From Chlorops oryzae (lineage: Eukaryota; Arthropoda; Insecta; Diptera; Chloropidae), in contig CM035808.1 in the NCBI GenBank assembly GCA_020466095.1, positions 79,113,863 to 79,177,862 on the forward strand: DNA of 64,000 nucleotides, written 5' to 3'. The notes under the pieces are model-generated. The model was not told the origin of the DNA and did not search any database. It saw only the letters and a list, made by a program, of their open reading frames with translations. Below are positions 1 through 8,552 of the stretch, one piece after another; the stretch's first letter is position 1, and every line of letters starts with the position of its first letter. The translations under genes were made by a program, and so were the position numbers.

Positions 1-1715
1 TTGTCTTCGCTCGGCGTAGTTTCGCTGGTGGGGTATAGTAATTGCTGTCTCCGTGCGGCCTGTAGTGACTTATATCGCTGCCGAACGCGCTGGTTACTTT
101 TTGTGACCTTGTCCATCTTCGTTTATTTCACAGACTGATGCTGATTTTTTAAGTTCGCTGGCTTGTATAGTCTGCGTCTGCTGCAGCTGTAGGAATCATA
201 ATTAATGATTGAGCTTCATATTATTTTCCTTGTGTTTTATTTAAATTTGCTATTGTTTTGGTGAATTTATTGTTCTTTGTTGGACGTTCTGAATGACTGA
301 TTTCAATTATTTTACTTGCGCTGTATGAGTTTTCCAGTCTTTTTCCAATACGACGAGAACGGAGGACGTGAACTTTTTAACCCGTTATGCTCCTTCGATT
401 TTTGGGGCTAAATTTGCAGGGAGACTTTCCTCAGCTCTCGGGAGGGGTGTTGTCTTTAGTAGGCCTTATTCGCCTATACTTGGTTTCCAGTCTCGATGTC
501 GAAGGTTGTATTGACGTGCTTGTTCCTGGCTAGCTTTGACCTGATACTGTAGTACGAGCTTTAATATTTCTTGCAGCTGCTGGGCTTTGACATGGGGGGG
601 GGGGGGGGGTTGTTGTTCGATGTTTGGCTCGGCGTATTCGTCGTAGATTTGCCTTTTTTGCCGTGGATCTTTTCCTTGGATGAGAAAGGCAGGAATGTAT
701 CCCGTGCTCTCCGAAATACTAGTCTTGATTGCTGAAGATAGCTCAGGCAGGAATTCGTCCTATTTCTTATGTTGGTTTTCTGCGAATTGTGCCAACATTG
801 TTTTGATTGTTCGGTTTACTCTTTCAGTAGTGTTTTCTTGTGGGGTATAGGGTGCAGGGCACTGGTGCTGCATGCCTAGTTGGATGAGAAAGCTGGTGAA
901 CTTCCCGCTAGTAAACTGGGTTCCATTATCTGTCAGCAGGATCGTTGGGACGCTAAAACGTGCAATAATTCGTTATATTAGCGCCTTTTGAGCCGTGTCA
1001 GTGGTGGCTTTACGAAGGGGTACTAATTCAGTCCATTTAGAAAATTTTTCGGGAAACACCAGCAGATAACTATTTTGATGGGATGAGCGTGGTAGTGGCC
1101 CAATGAAATCGGCGCATAGTATAGCCCATGGTTCTTCGGCTATTTGTGTTTTCATGAATCTTGCGGCCTTTTGTTGTTGGTGTTTGTATATTAAGCAGCC
1201 CAGACATTTGTTCACGTGTTTTCGGACATTTCGGTGTTACACAGGCCAGTAGTACTTCCTGGTGATGCGTGCGATAGTCTTTTTGACTCCAGGTGTCCTG
1301 CTGTTGGGTAGTCGTGATTCATAGATAATACGCGGTCTCGGTGTTATTTGGACACACACTTTTTCGAACAACGTTTATCGTCATCCCCGCCAATTGTCGG
1401 TAGATAGCGGAAGAGTTGTCCGTTCGTGATTTTATAATCTGAATATTTTGCTGGTTGTTGAGTAACCAATTTTATTTGGTTTTGTATTCAAGCGGTCGTC
1501 TCGATTGCTTTAACGGTGGCAAACACTGGAAGTGGTTGCCTGGAGAAGGCATCAGCGATGACGTTTAATTTACCCCGGCGGTATCGAAGGTCGAAAGTGT
1601 ATTGTTGTAGTTCCGATGCCCAACGCGCAACTCGTCCTGTTGGACTCTCAAAAGTATTTAACCATTTCAGTGCCAACCAGGTCGGATCCGCTTTCCACAC
1701 TTCTCGGCAATTTAT
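1..1715 (-). pseudogene. Ty3/gypsy pol remnant (RNase H C-terminus and integrase)
   Basis: Read on the minus strand this is the 3' half of a gypsy-type Pol. The RNase H end lies at about 1700-1488 with the typical wording ARWASELQQY and VIADAFSRQP. A decayed zinc-binding stretch follows at about 1450-1215. The integrase core runs from about 1215 to 600: first Asp in CADFIGPLP, second in LLTDNGTQF, catalytic Glu in YTPQENTTER, which is a DD35E triad. A GPY/F-like C-terminus may continue to about 400, very decayed. Frameshifts and stops are scattered throughout and a 16-base G run sits at 594-609. No LTR was found, and the left part is cut by the window edge. The element is dead; family assignment rests on motifs. 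Confidence 0.85.
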
Positions 1716-1990
1716 GAAAAATAAATTTGTTCAATTGCCAAAATAATACATTTTTCACTATAAGTGAACATGCCAATGGTGCATATATATGCACAATTTA
1801 GCCGACCTACCTCACATCGCTGAGGTGGTCAGAGTGGCTAAGGTGATGGTTAAAGATACCTGTTGATGAACCTGTCAGCTGGGTTTGAAACTGGTCGTAT
1901 CGGCTTTCCACACTTCTCGGAAATTTATGAAAAATAAATTTTTTCAATTGCCAAAATAATACATTTTTCACTATAAGTGAAAAATGAGGG
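1680..1990. repeat. 80-bp direct duplication, period about 218 bp
   Basis: The stretch at about 1689-1769 (CTTTCCACACTTCTCGG onwards, ending CACTATAAGTGAA) is repeated at about 1907-1984 with only a few differences. The first copy starts inside the gypsy RNase H sequence and the second abuts the Maverick relic. The 140 bp between them carry the tRNA-like piece listed separately. The duplication therefore includes a piece of gypsy coding sequence, which is too long for a normal transposon target duplication. Confidence 0.8.
1825..1895 (+). other. tRNA-Ser/Leu-like fragment (possible SINE head)
   Basis: The stretch contains an A-box-like GTGGCTAAGGTG and, about 45 bases on, a B-box-like GGGTTTGAAAC, in the spacing of a serine- or leucine-type tRNA. 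I could not fold a convincing acceptor stem or anticodon arm. It is best read as a tRNA-derived fragment and not a working tRNA gene. Confidence 0.3.
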
Positions 1991-2011
1991 ACCATAAAGC
2001 CCAAATAACAA

Positions 2012-2428
2012 TTAATGAAAAGTATGAGGTTTATAAGGTTCAAGTTTTCGTTTCGAAAATCCAAATAATGGCCCGATGCTTTGCTCTTTATCAAAGAAAA
2101 TTGTATCGTGTGAAGAATAGATTTCAGCTTTTAATGTATTATTATTTGCATATATATCTAGTGTAGCACCAGAAGTTCGTTTTTCCAGAGTTTCATAGTC
2201 TTCGATTATATATTTTGCTATGTCATCAAATTCATATAAACCAATAGGAAGCACAATTTTTTCATCAGCAATATGAAAAATATTAGTGGTTTCATCAACA
2301 TTCGGCACTGAGTAATAGGTATCAAAATCAATCAGCCCACAAACATAGTCCCGGTTAAGCTCTATGGGAGGAAAATAATTCGCCACGAGAATTGATGAAT
2401 TTCCAGTCAAAGTTAATGTTCTTGACAT
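2012..2428 (-). CDS. Maverick/adintovirus capsid-associated protein (penton-like), N-terminal part
   Basis: An open frame of 138 residues starting MSRTLTLTGNSS. It resembles, from memory of insect Mavericks, a conserved protein with this N-terminus that is usually annotated as hypothetical and may be the minor capsid (penton-like) protein. Visible features are the start LTGNSSILVANYFPPIEL and a later SIGPLFGFSKRKL. It is shorter than I would expect for the family, and its 3' end runs into the duplicated 80-bp block at about 1984, so it is probably truncated there. It lies downstream of the integrase on the same strand. The structural role is inference; membership in the Maverick gene set is more secure. 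Confidence 0.55.
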   Translation of the reverse strand: MSRTLTLTGNSSILVANYFPPIELNRDYVCGLIDFDTYYSVPNVDETTNIFHIADEKIVLPIGLYEFDDIAKYIIEDYETLEKRTSGATLDIYANNNTLKAEIYSSHDTIFFDKEQSIGPLFGFSKRKLEPYKPHTFH

Positions 2429-2494
2429 CTTGAATAAGAAAATTAAACTGCACCAATTAAGAAAATTAGGCTTCTCTTTATAGTATATCGTCTT

Positions 2495-3395
2495 TATAAA
2501 TCCATGAGTTGTGATGAGATGAAAATCCCAACCATTTTACATACACTTTATTCTCTCGTTTCTTAATAACTTTTTCTACTAAATATGTATGAGGATAACG
2601 TGATTTTAACAGCTCTTCCTTATAGAAAGCACCTTTGACAATATAACCCTAATAGTCCTTAAGTGTGTAGGTACATGAATTGGTATTTTGAATTTTGTTT
2701 ATTTGAAAGGTTTCCGTTGTCCAATTGGGAGTGTAACCCTTCTCAAAAATATGTTTATATATGCTTATTCGTACATAATCGTTCACATGAAATTTTTGTT
2801 TATCGTAGATTTTAAGACGGTTGTAAGCTGTTTGTAAAATTAAAGCTTCATTCGAAGAATCAACATCATTTGGTGCAATTTTTATAGTTCTATGCACTGT
2901 ATTATTGTATATCTCAGTTAAGTTATCATCCTCATCAATCCATTTGTATGATCCACGATTGCTAAACTCCTTCCACATCATATTTTTTAGAGTTCTATTA
3001 AATCGTTCGACAAACGATGCTTTCAATGTACTATAGGTCGAATAATGATTTCATTTATTTTGTTTCATTAAATTTTGAAAGCCCTTGTTAAAGAATTCTT
3101 TTCCATCATCTGTTTGTAAATTTTAAGGCTTTCGTTCACGTTCTAAACTATTTTTCATTGCCTTGGTGACGTCTGAAGCCGTTTTAGATTTCAGTGCAAC
3201 TGTCCATGCATATTTTGAGAATGTGTCAATGATTGTAAGAAGATAGCGGTAGCCTTTATTGTGAGCAGCATAGCTACCCATTTCAACCAAATCAGCTTGC
3301 CAAAGATCATCGAGACCTTTGATTATGACTGCTCTACGTCTAAAGTTTCGTCGAGCCTGTCTATGTAGCTCCTGAACTATTTGCATGCGACTCAT
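2495..3395 (-). pseudogene. Maverick-type DDE integrase with C-terminal chromodomain, broken by stops
   Basis: One reading frame from about 3395 to 2495 gives a retroviral-like integrase: first Asp in WQADLVEM, second in LQTDDGKEF, catalytic Glu in SFVERFNRTL, about 33 residues apart. The C-terminal half has the Maverick wording KFHVNDYVRISIYKHIFEKG and ends in a chromodomain-like KVYVKWLGF. Three in-frame stops interrupt it: just after ERERKP (about 3120-3122), shortly before the Glu region (about 3045) and after TLKDY (about 2646-2648). All three catalytic residues are still present. This enzyme type inserts the linear element into chromosomes. The family is known from many animals, including the C. 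elegans F54H12.3-like proteins. Confidence 0.85.
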
Positions 3396-3828
3396 ACTGT
3401 TGACGATTGTGGTCCTTCCGTGCTATTTTTTGTTTTGAAGAATTTGTATTATTAGCATTTGAAATCATTGAAAACAAAACACTATCCATACCTTCTAGAC
3501 GTTTTTCAATGTATTCCATATATGCCTTAAAGTTCTCGTCAATAATGTTTTCAATAGATTTAATTTTATTGTAAATGGTTTCAACTTCTTTATTGCTACG
3601 CTTTTCATGAGCTTCAATCGAACTCTGAAATTCAGTTCGAAACACATTAAGATTGAAAAGAATGAAATTCTTGGTTGCAGCGTCTTAATCTTCTATTGGA
3701 TCTTTCAGATTTTTAATGCGATGGAAATGGGCATTAAAGCAAGTATCCTTACCAACAGTCAATTGGGTACTAAAGTTATTTGAATTTCTAATTGTATTAT
3801 TATAGCGACCAAATTTGTCAACGCCCAT
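3361..3828 (-). pseudogene. Coiled-coil Maverick protein, one internal stop
   Basis: The frame starts MGVDKFGRYNN at 3828 and runs to about 3364, with a TAA at 3685-3687. The C-terminal half is rich in Glu, Lys and Ile with heptad-like spacing (KSIENIIDENF, YMEYIEKRLEGM) and probably forms a coiled coil. Its ATG overlaps the stop of the upstream DUF8207-type gene by one base (TAATG at 3830-3826), a tight arrangement suggesting the two were expressed from one transcript. Function is unknown to me; a structural or fibre-like role is only a guess. Confidence 0.55.
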
Positions 3829-4577
3829 TATACGATTATATTAGATTCTTTGAGCTCTTCAATAATTGAAATAATTTCGTTATTATGATTATTATGATCA
3901 GCTGACTGTGATGACAAGAGCAGTCTCAGATAATTGAATAATTCATTAGGATCGTTCCAATATATATAGTTGGTTGGAACAGAATTTAATTTTATCAATC
4001 CAAATCCTTCTTTTTTCACATTTCGTGTGCTTGAGCTGGACTCATGGTCTACATCTTGGATTAACTTACGAATAACTTTGGTATACTTTTTCCCTCTGTT
4101 TCCATTTATATGTCCATCTGATGTGAAGCCGCGTCTATATGCATTGGTTTTTAACAAAATATGCTTATAGAGGTCAAGATCGGATTGTTCATAATATTGA
4201 GGAGATTTATAAAACATTAACTGATAGAGCCCCGTTGTCATTGTTAAATGGTCATTTCCAATCTGAAAGTCATTGGAATTTCCGAGCGTTAATATTGCGT
4301 CTCCAAACATCAAATTTTGGTCATCAGCACTCTTATGCAGATTAAATTGAGTGTCGAGTTTGTTTTGTTTGTGTAGTGAAGCAAAATTATAATCATCGGT
4401 TACATCCTTTTCGCTATCCGACTCCTGTTGCTGCTGCTGCTTCTCTGCCTCTCCTCTTCCTTCTCCTTTTCTTCATAACTTTTTATAAGAGTTTTTAATT
4501 TACTTCCTTCTTCATCATCGCTAAAAAACACGTCTCTACTACTGCTTGCATTTAACATCAGCATCATTAGCAGTAAT

Positions 4578-6255
4578 GGGCTCGAAGCGACGAAGAAAAA
4601 GGAATCGTTCTTGCTCAACACTTGCAAAAGGTATTCCAACCAAATCCCCAAGCAAATGCTTTTCAGCCTGACAACGAAACTATACCGGAGGACTATGACC
4701 CCCAAAAATAACAAAAAGTGAGCTGGAGGTAGCTCTCAATAAGGTTAATACCAAAAAAGCTCCTAGCTATGACAAAATCTCCGGGAAAATGATAAGATCT
4801 TTGCCAAATAACGCCGTTGATCTCATATTGGTAATCTTCAACAGCATTCTCGGGCTAGGATATTATCCTAAACAATGGAAAATATCACAAATTAAAATGA
4901 TTCCAAAACCTGGAAAGGACCCTACAATGGCAGCATCATATCGACCGATCAGCCTGCTACCACAGCTTTCAAAAGTGTTTGAAAAAATAATCCTTGAAAA
5001 GGTCTTACCCTACGTAAACGAGAATAAATCTATACCAAATCATCAATTTGGATTTCGAAGTAAGCACAGCACTATCGAACAAGTTCACAGGATTGCAAAA
5101 GTAATACACGAAGCTTTTCAGACAAAAAAATACTGCGCTGCGGTCTTTCTGGATATTGCACAAGCCTTTGACAAAGTCTGGCATGAAGGTCTTCTGTTGA
5201 AGATAAAACAACATCTCCCAAGCAACATGGTAAAAACATTCAAATCCTACCTAACCCAACGCAGATTCCGAATTAAATATGGAAAGTACCTGTCGGAGGA
5301 AGTTGAAATTAAAGCAGGAGTTCCACAAGGCAGCGTACTCGGACCGTTTTTATATCTAATATACACCGCAGATCTTCCTCTCTATGCAAACAGCCTAGTC
5401 TCTACTTTCGCTGATGATACCGCCATTGTAAGCACCCACACTGACCACAAAACGGCTTCTCGGAATTTATCCAAACACCTCAAACTCCTAGAGGAATGGT
5501 TAGCGAAATGGAGCATAAAAGTCAATGAGACGAAGTGTGTACAAATCACTTTTGCCTTGAAAAAAGAAACTTGTCCTCAAGTCAGCTTAAATGGCATTCC
5601 CATACCTATGGCCAATGAAGTAAAATACTTAGGAATCCACTTAGACAGAAGGCTGACATGGAGCTCTCACATAAATTGCAAAAAAACGCATATAAACCTT
5701 AAACTGCACCAGCTACAATGGCTACTGAGACGAGGCTCGAAGCTCAGTCTTGACAACAAACTCTTAATTTATAATGCGATAATTAAGCCCATTTTGACTT
5801 ATGGAATTGAATTGTGGAGCTCTGCTTCACAAACAAACATCGAAAAAATCCAACGCGTACAAAACAAAATCCTGAGACAAATAACGAACGCTCCTTGGTA
5901 CGTTAAAAACTCAAATATACACAAAGACCTAAACACTGCAGCAGTCTCAGATGTCATACGAGCACACATCCCTAAATATCTCGCGAAACTACAAATTCAT
6001 CCTAACCCTCAGGCCAGGAGCCTAACCACCGTCTCTACGAGAACAAGACTTAGAAGGGAAACACTGATGAACACTTAACATAAATTCGCTAAGCTTAATT
6101 TAGTTTGCTAAATCCTTTTGAATTTTTAATCCAATCAAAAAATTTGTTAACTGCCTATTGCATTTTATGTAGTCCCTAAGGTTTGAAAACTAATTGTTAA
6201 TTTCTGTTAGGAAAGATACAATTAAAAACAAAAAACAAAAAACAAAAAAAAAAAA
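4578..6255 (+). mobile_element. 5'-truncated Jockey-like LINE with 12-bp target duplication
   Basis: The insertion begins inside RT coding sequence at 4578 and ends in an A-rich tail, with repeated AAAAAC units before a pure A run, at about 6228-6255. It is flanked by the perfect 12-bp repeat ATTAGCAGTAAT at 4566-4577 and 6256-6267. This is the signature of target-primed reverse transcription. It interrupts the Maverick DUF8207-type gene and so is younger than that element. Confidence 0.9.
4789..6078 (+). CDS. Non-LTR retrotransposon reverse transcriptase (ORF2 C-terminal part)
   Basis: An open frame of 429 residues covering the RT domain. Landmarks are YRPISLLP near residue 46, the AVFLDIAQAFDKVWH block (first catalytic Asp), AGVPQGSVLGPFLY, and the FADDTA catalytic pair near residue 208. 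A thumb and C-terminus of Jockey type follow (ILTYGIELW, NAPWYVKN). Coding similarity continues upstream to 4578, with a frameshift near 4710. The endonuclease domain is missing because the copy is truncated at its 5' end. The enzyme would copy its own mRNA at a nicked target. Jockey-clade placement is from the wording of the RT and thumb. Confidence 0.9.
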   Translation: MIRSLPNNAVDLILVIFNSILGLGYYPKQWKISQIKMIPKPGKDPTMAASYRPISLLPQLSKVFEKIILEKVLPYVNENKSIPNHQFGFRSKHSTIEQVHRIAKVIHEAFQTKKYCAAVFLDIAQAFDKVWHEGLLLKIKQHLPSNMVKTFKSYLTQRRFRIKYGKYLSEEVEIKAGVPQGSVLGPFLYLIYTADLPLYANSLVSTFADDTAIVSTHTDHKTASRNLSKHLKLLEEWLAKWSIKVNETKCVQITFALKKETCPQVSLNGIPIPMANEVKYLGIHLDRRLTWSSHINCKKTHINLKLHQLQWLLRRGSKLSLDNKLLIYNAIIKPILTYGIELWSSASQTNIEKIQRVQNKILRQITNAPWYVKNSNIHKDLNTAAVSDVIRAHIPKYLAKLQIHPNPQARSLTTVSTRTRLRRETLMNT

Positions 6256-6739
6256 ATTAGCAGTAATATTTTTAATTGGTGTGCTTGATTGTAATTTAGG
6301 TGATTCATATTTTTTTATGCTGCACCACTTTATTTTCCCAATCAATTTCTTTTTATTGAAAGTTGAAGTATTTGCGGTTGCTAGCTTAGATTTTCATTCA
6401 AATTGTTTAATATTTCGTTTTTATTTTTAGTTTCTTTTAGTAGATCTTTAATTCGCGTAGTGATGGGGAGAAACGATTTCTCAAGACTCTCGGCAGCACC
6501 TTGTTCATTAATTTTGATGGCATTGAACTTATCCTTTAAGATTTTCCTCGTCTTAATAATGTTCTTTAACAATTTTTCATCCATTTCTCTTTTTTAAATT
6601 AACCAGTATCATTGAAGATATAAATGGAAATGAAAGTACTTTAGGACTGTTAACGACCTTTATAGTGTCGATAATGACTAGACGTGTTGATCGTTTTTAA
6701 TTTTTATTGATTTCAATCAGATACAGTAGTTTTTAGTTG

Positions 6740-7483
6740 TTATAAATTATTAACAATTTGTGAGATTTTACTTAGCTCGTTTTGGAATATAAAATTGTTA
6801 CAACACCTTTTACTTATTAAAACTTTTAATTGTAAAATTATTCTCGACATATGTATGATTGAATACAACTCATTGTGATCAATAGTATGATTGCCGGTTT
6901 GATTTAAGCATATCAATGGGCAAGACGACGACCATCGTATGTGCTCTGTTAGAGGATCATCTCCCAGTTGCCATTTGGATATTTCAACATTACAAAAGTA
7001 GCATTTTGTAATATCACTCGTTCCAGTATAAAACATTCCAAATTGTCCAAGTCTTCTCATATCCAACCATTCTAAGGGCCAATTGTAAAATGATTTAAGA
7101 CGTTCACTTTCATTACTCATTCGATCAATCATATCCAACGGTGGATCTGGAATACTTTGCTGTTTTATCGGAAACAGATCTGTTTTAATGGACACAGGTC
7201 TGTTTATTGGAAACAGATCTGTTCTGTTGGAAACAGGTCTGTTTATTGGACACAGATCTGTTCTATTGGAAACAGATCTGTTTATTGGAAACAGAGCTGT
7301 TTTATTGGAAACAGGTCTGTTTATATAGCAGCTGTGATTGTTGTTGTTGAAAAGATGAACTTTTTCTTCATGAACTGAGTCAACCATTTTAAATGATATT
7401 ACTGTTGTGACTGCTGCTGTTGCTCCTGCTCTACAGTTAATGAAACCTCTTTTGAGACTGAGTGTTTTATTTTCTGTCTTCAT
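6740..7483 (-). CDS. BIR-domain (IAP-like) protein with four 13-residue repeats
   Basis: An open frame of 247 residues without stops. Residues about 122-190 form a baculoviral IAP repeat: SERLKSFYNWP, FGMFYTG, then the zinc ligands as Cys-x2-Cys-x16-His-x6-Cys (CYFC ... EHIRWSSSC) with the usual WQLGDDPLTEH. Residues about 54-106 hold four copies of a 13-residue unit close to INRPVSNRTDLFP. No RING finger follows, unlike full cellular IAPs. BIR proteins bind caspases or other partners and many block cell death; baculoviruses and other insect DNA viruses carry them. Here it lies between the DUF8207-type and ATPase genes on the same strand, so it looks like an accessory gene of the Maverick. 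Whether it is or was expressed is unknown. Being intact beside broken neighbours is notable. Confidence 0.85.
   Translation of the reverse strand: MKTENKTLSLKRGFINCRAGATAAVTTVISFKMVDSVHEEKVHLFNNNNHSCYINRPVSNKTALFPINRSVSNRTDLCPINRPVSNRTDLFPINRPVSIKTDLFPIKQQSIPDPPLDMIDRMSNESERLKSFYNWPLEWLDMRRLGQFGMFYTGTSDITKCYFCNVEISKWQLGDDPLTEHIRWSSSCPLICLNQTGNHTIDHNELYSIIHMSRIILQLKVLISKRCCNNFIFQNELSKISQIVNNL
7165..7325 (-). repeat. 39-bp in-frame tandem repeat inside the BIR gene
   Basis: Four units of 39 bp, in frame, encode the 13-residue repeats of the BIR protein. Because the period is a multiple of three, expansion or contraction would keep the frame. On the plus strand the core reads as variants of TTTATTGGAAACAGATCTG. 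Confidence 0.85.
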
Positions 7484-7504
7484 TACTTTTATAGATGACT
7501 GAAT

Positions 7505-8105
7505 ACATTGAAGCCCTTCCTGTACCGACCATTATTTAGTGAGTCGTCTTTGTTGATGACGAGAAACCCATGCTTATCCTTCCAGCATTCTCCACAAATT
7601 TTTAAAAAGTCGACAAATGACATGTCAGTACCAACGAGATCATGGTATATATGTCGTATATTCATTTCATCCTACTTGAATATAATAATTAAGTTTGCGT
7701 TGTTCACGAATCAAATGTTTTGATATTCGAGTGTAAGTTTGACAAAGATAGAAGCTATCAATATTTTTATGACGCCCCATGCAGAAATAATTTCTTATAT
7801 TGTTTTGTTTCTCACATGCTACATCATCGAAAATAAAAATAGAGTATTGTTTAGCGTTTTCTGGACCTATGACTTCATAATTTTCAGAGTAGGTTAAAAG
7901 TCCCATTCCTTTTATAGCATTTATAAGTTTTTTTTAAATATTGATATTTAGGTTTATGTAATGATTTTGAATACAAGTATACATTCTTGAATCTAAGTCC
8001 ATGAGGATTTTCAATAAGACTCAACATAACGTTAGTTTTCCCACAATTAGATGGTCCAACAATTGAAGCGGAGCCGCGAATAACGTTGTAAGTGACAAAT
8101 CTCAC
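7505..8105 (-). pseudogene. FtsK/A32-like packaging ATPase of the Maverick, frameshifted
   Basis: The N-terminal part has a Walker A loop, VGPSNCGKTN, at about 8065-8033. After a frameshift near the T-run at 7928-7935 the second part carries the Walker B strand YSIFIFDDV at about 7835-7810 and the following CMGRHKNIDSFYLCQTY segment. After another shift, at about 7665-7505, a typical C-terminus appears with VGTDMSFVDF, GFLVINKDDS and GRYRKGF. In Polintons and related viruses this enzyme pumps DNA into capsids. Walker residues are intact but the frame is broken at least twice. Confidence 0.85.
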
Positions 8106-8306
8106 ATTTTTTCAAATTTGCCATGCCATTCAGTACATACAAGGCCACTTCGCTTCTTTCTGGTTCTGAATTCTTGAGAGATGTCCAAGATTTGACCAAA
8201 TAAAAACATTTTTTTGGTAGCTCAAAGGGATAGAGTATTATTGACAGCGAAAGTCCGAAAAATAGGTTCAAAAAATTTGTCGCTTACAACGTTATTCGCG
8301 GCTACC
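8071..8306. repeat. Inverted duplication of about 30 bp at the ATPase 5' end
   Basis: The stretch at about 8073-8102 (GCCGCGAATAACGTTGTAAG core) recurs in inverted form at about 8277-8306 with two or three changes. The first arm codes for the start of the ATPase. The second lies outside the recognisable gene, so part of the gene was copied in reverse, or the two arms form a hairpin of about 235 bp. Confidence 0.75.
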
Positions 8307-8552
8307 CTTCAATTAATGCTCGTATTGTGTTTGGTAACAACGAGCTATGTCGCGGTTGTGTTGAATTAACATTTGGATTTATTTTTAAAATCCAAATTTT
8401 TCACCAAAATATTCTTCTGCTGTCTTACAAAACGCATTTTTTCTTTCAACTAAAATTTAAACTATAAAAGATGATGCTTTTATACCGTTTAAGTTACATT
8501 GATTTTGATCATTGTTTTGATTACATAACATATTCAAAGTATAAGTTTATAA
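8307..8552. other. Intergenic region between divergent ATPase and PLA2 genes
   Basis: AT-rich sequence between the minus-strand ATPase and the plus-strand PLA2 gene. It would hold the promoters of both. A TATAAAAG-like motif at about 8463 lies 90 bp before the PLA2 start. Nothing else was recognised. Confidence 0.3.

Larger units (their letters stand above)
3828..6584 (-). pseudogene. DUF8207-type Maverick protein, split by a LINE insertion
   Basis: The N-terminal part (6584-6381, starting MDEKLLKNIIKTRK) and the C-terminal part (4313-3828, with LTMTTGLYQLMFYKSP and a YIYWNDPNELFNYLRLLL segment) belong to one protein type common in arthropod genomes and linked to Mavericks (DUF8207, recalled from memory). 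Between them sits a LINE on the opposite strand. The 12-bp sequence ATTAGCAGTAAT occurs on both sides of the LINE (4566-4577 and 6256-6267), which fixes the original junction. An acidic segment (FFSDDEEGSKL, about 4530-4480) lies just downstream of the junction. The copy also has a stop after ENLS and frameshifts near 4540 and 4400, so it is dead apart from the insertion. Molecular function is not established. Confidence 0.7.

Noticed and set aside
594..609. 16-base G run as a regulatory G-quadruplex
   Set aside because: A single homopolymer in dead gypsy sequence; more likely slippage.
7157..7378. Plus-strand ORF over the GGAAACAGATCTG repeats
   Set aside because: It is the shadow of the in-frame repeats of the minus-strand BIR gene, with no family likeness.
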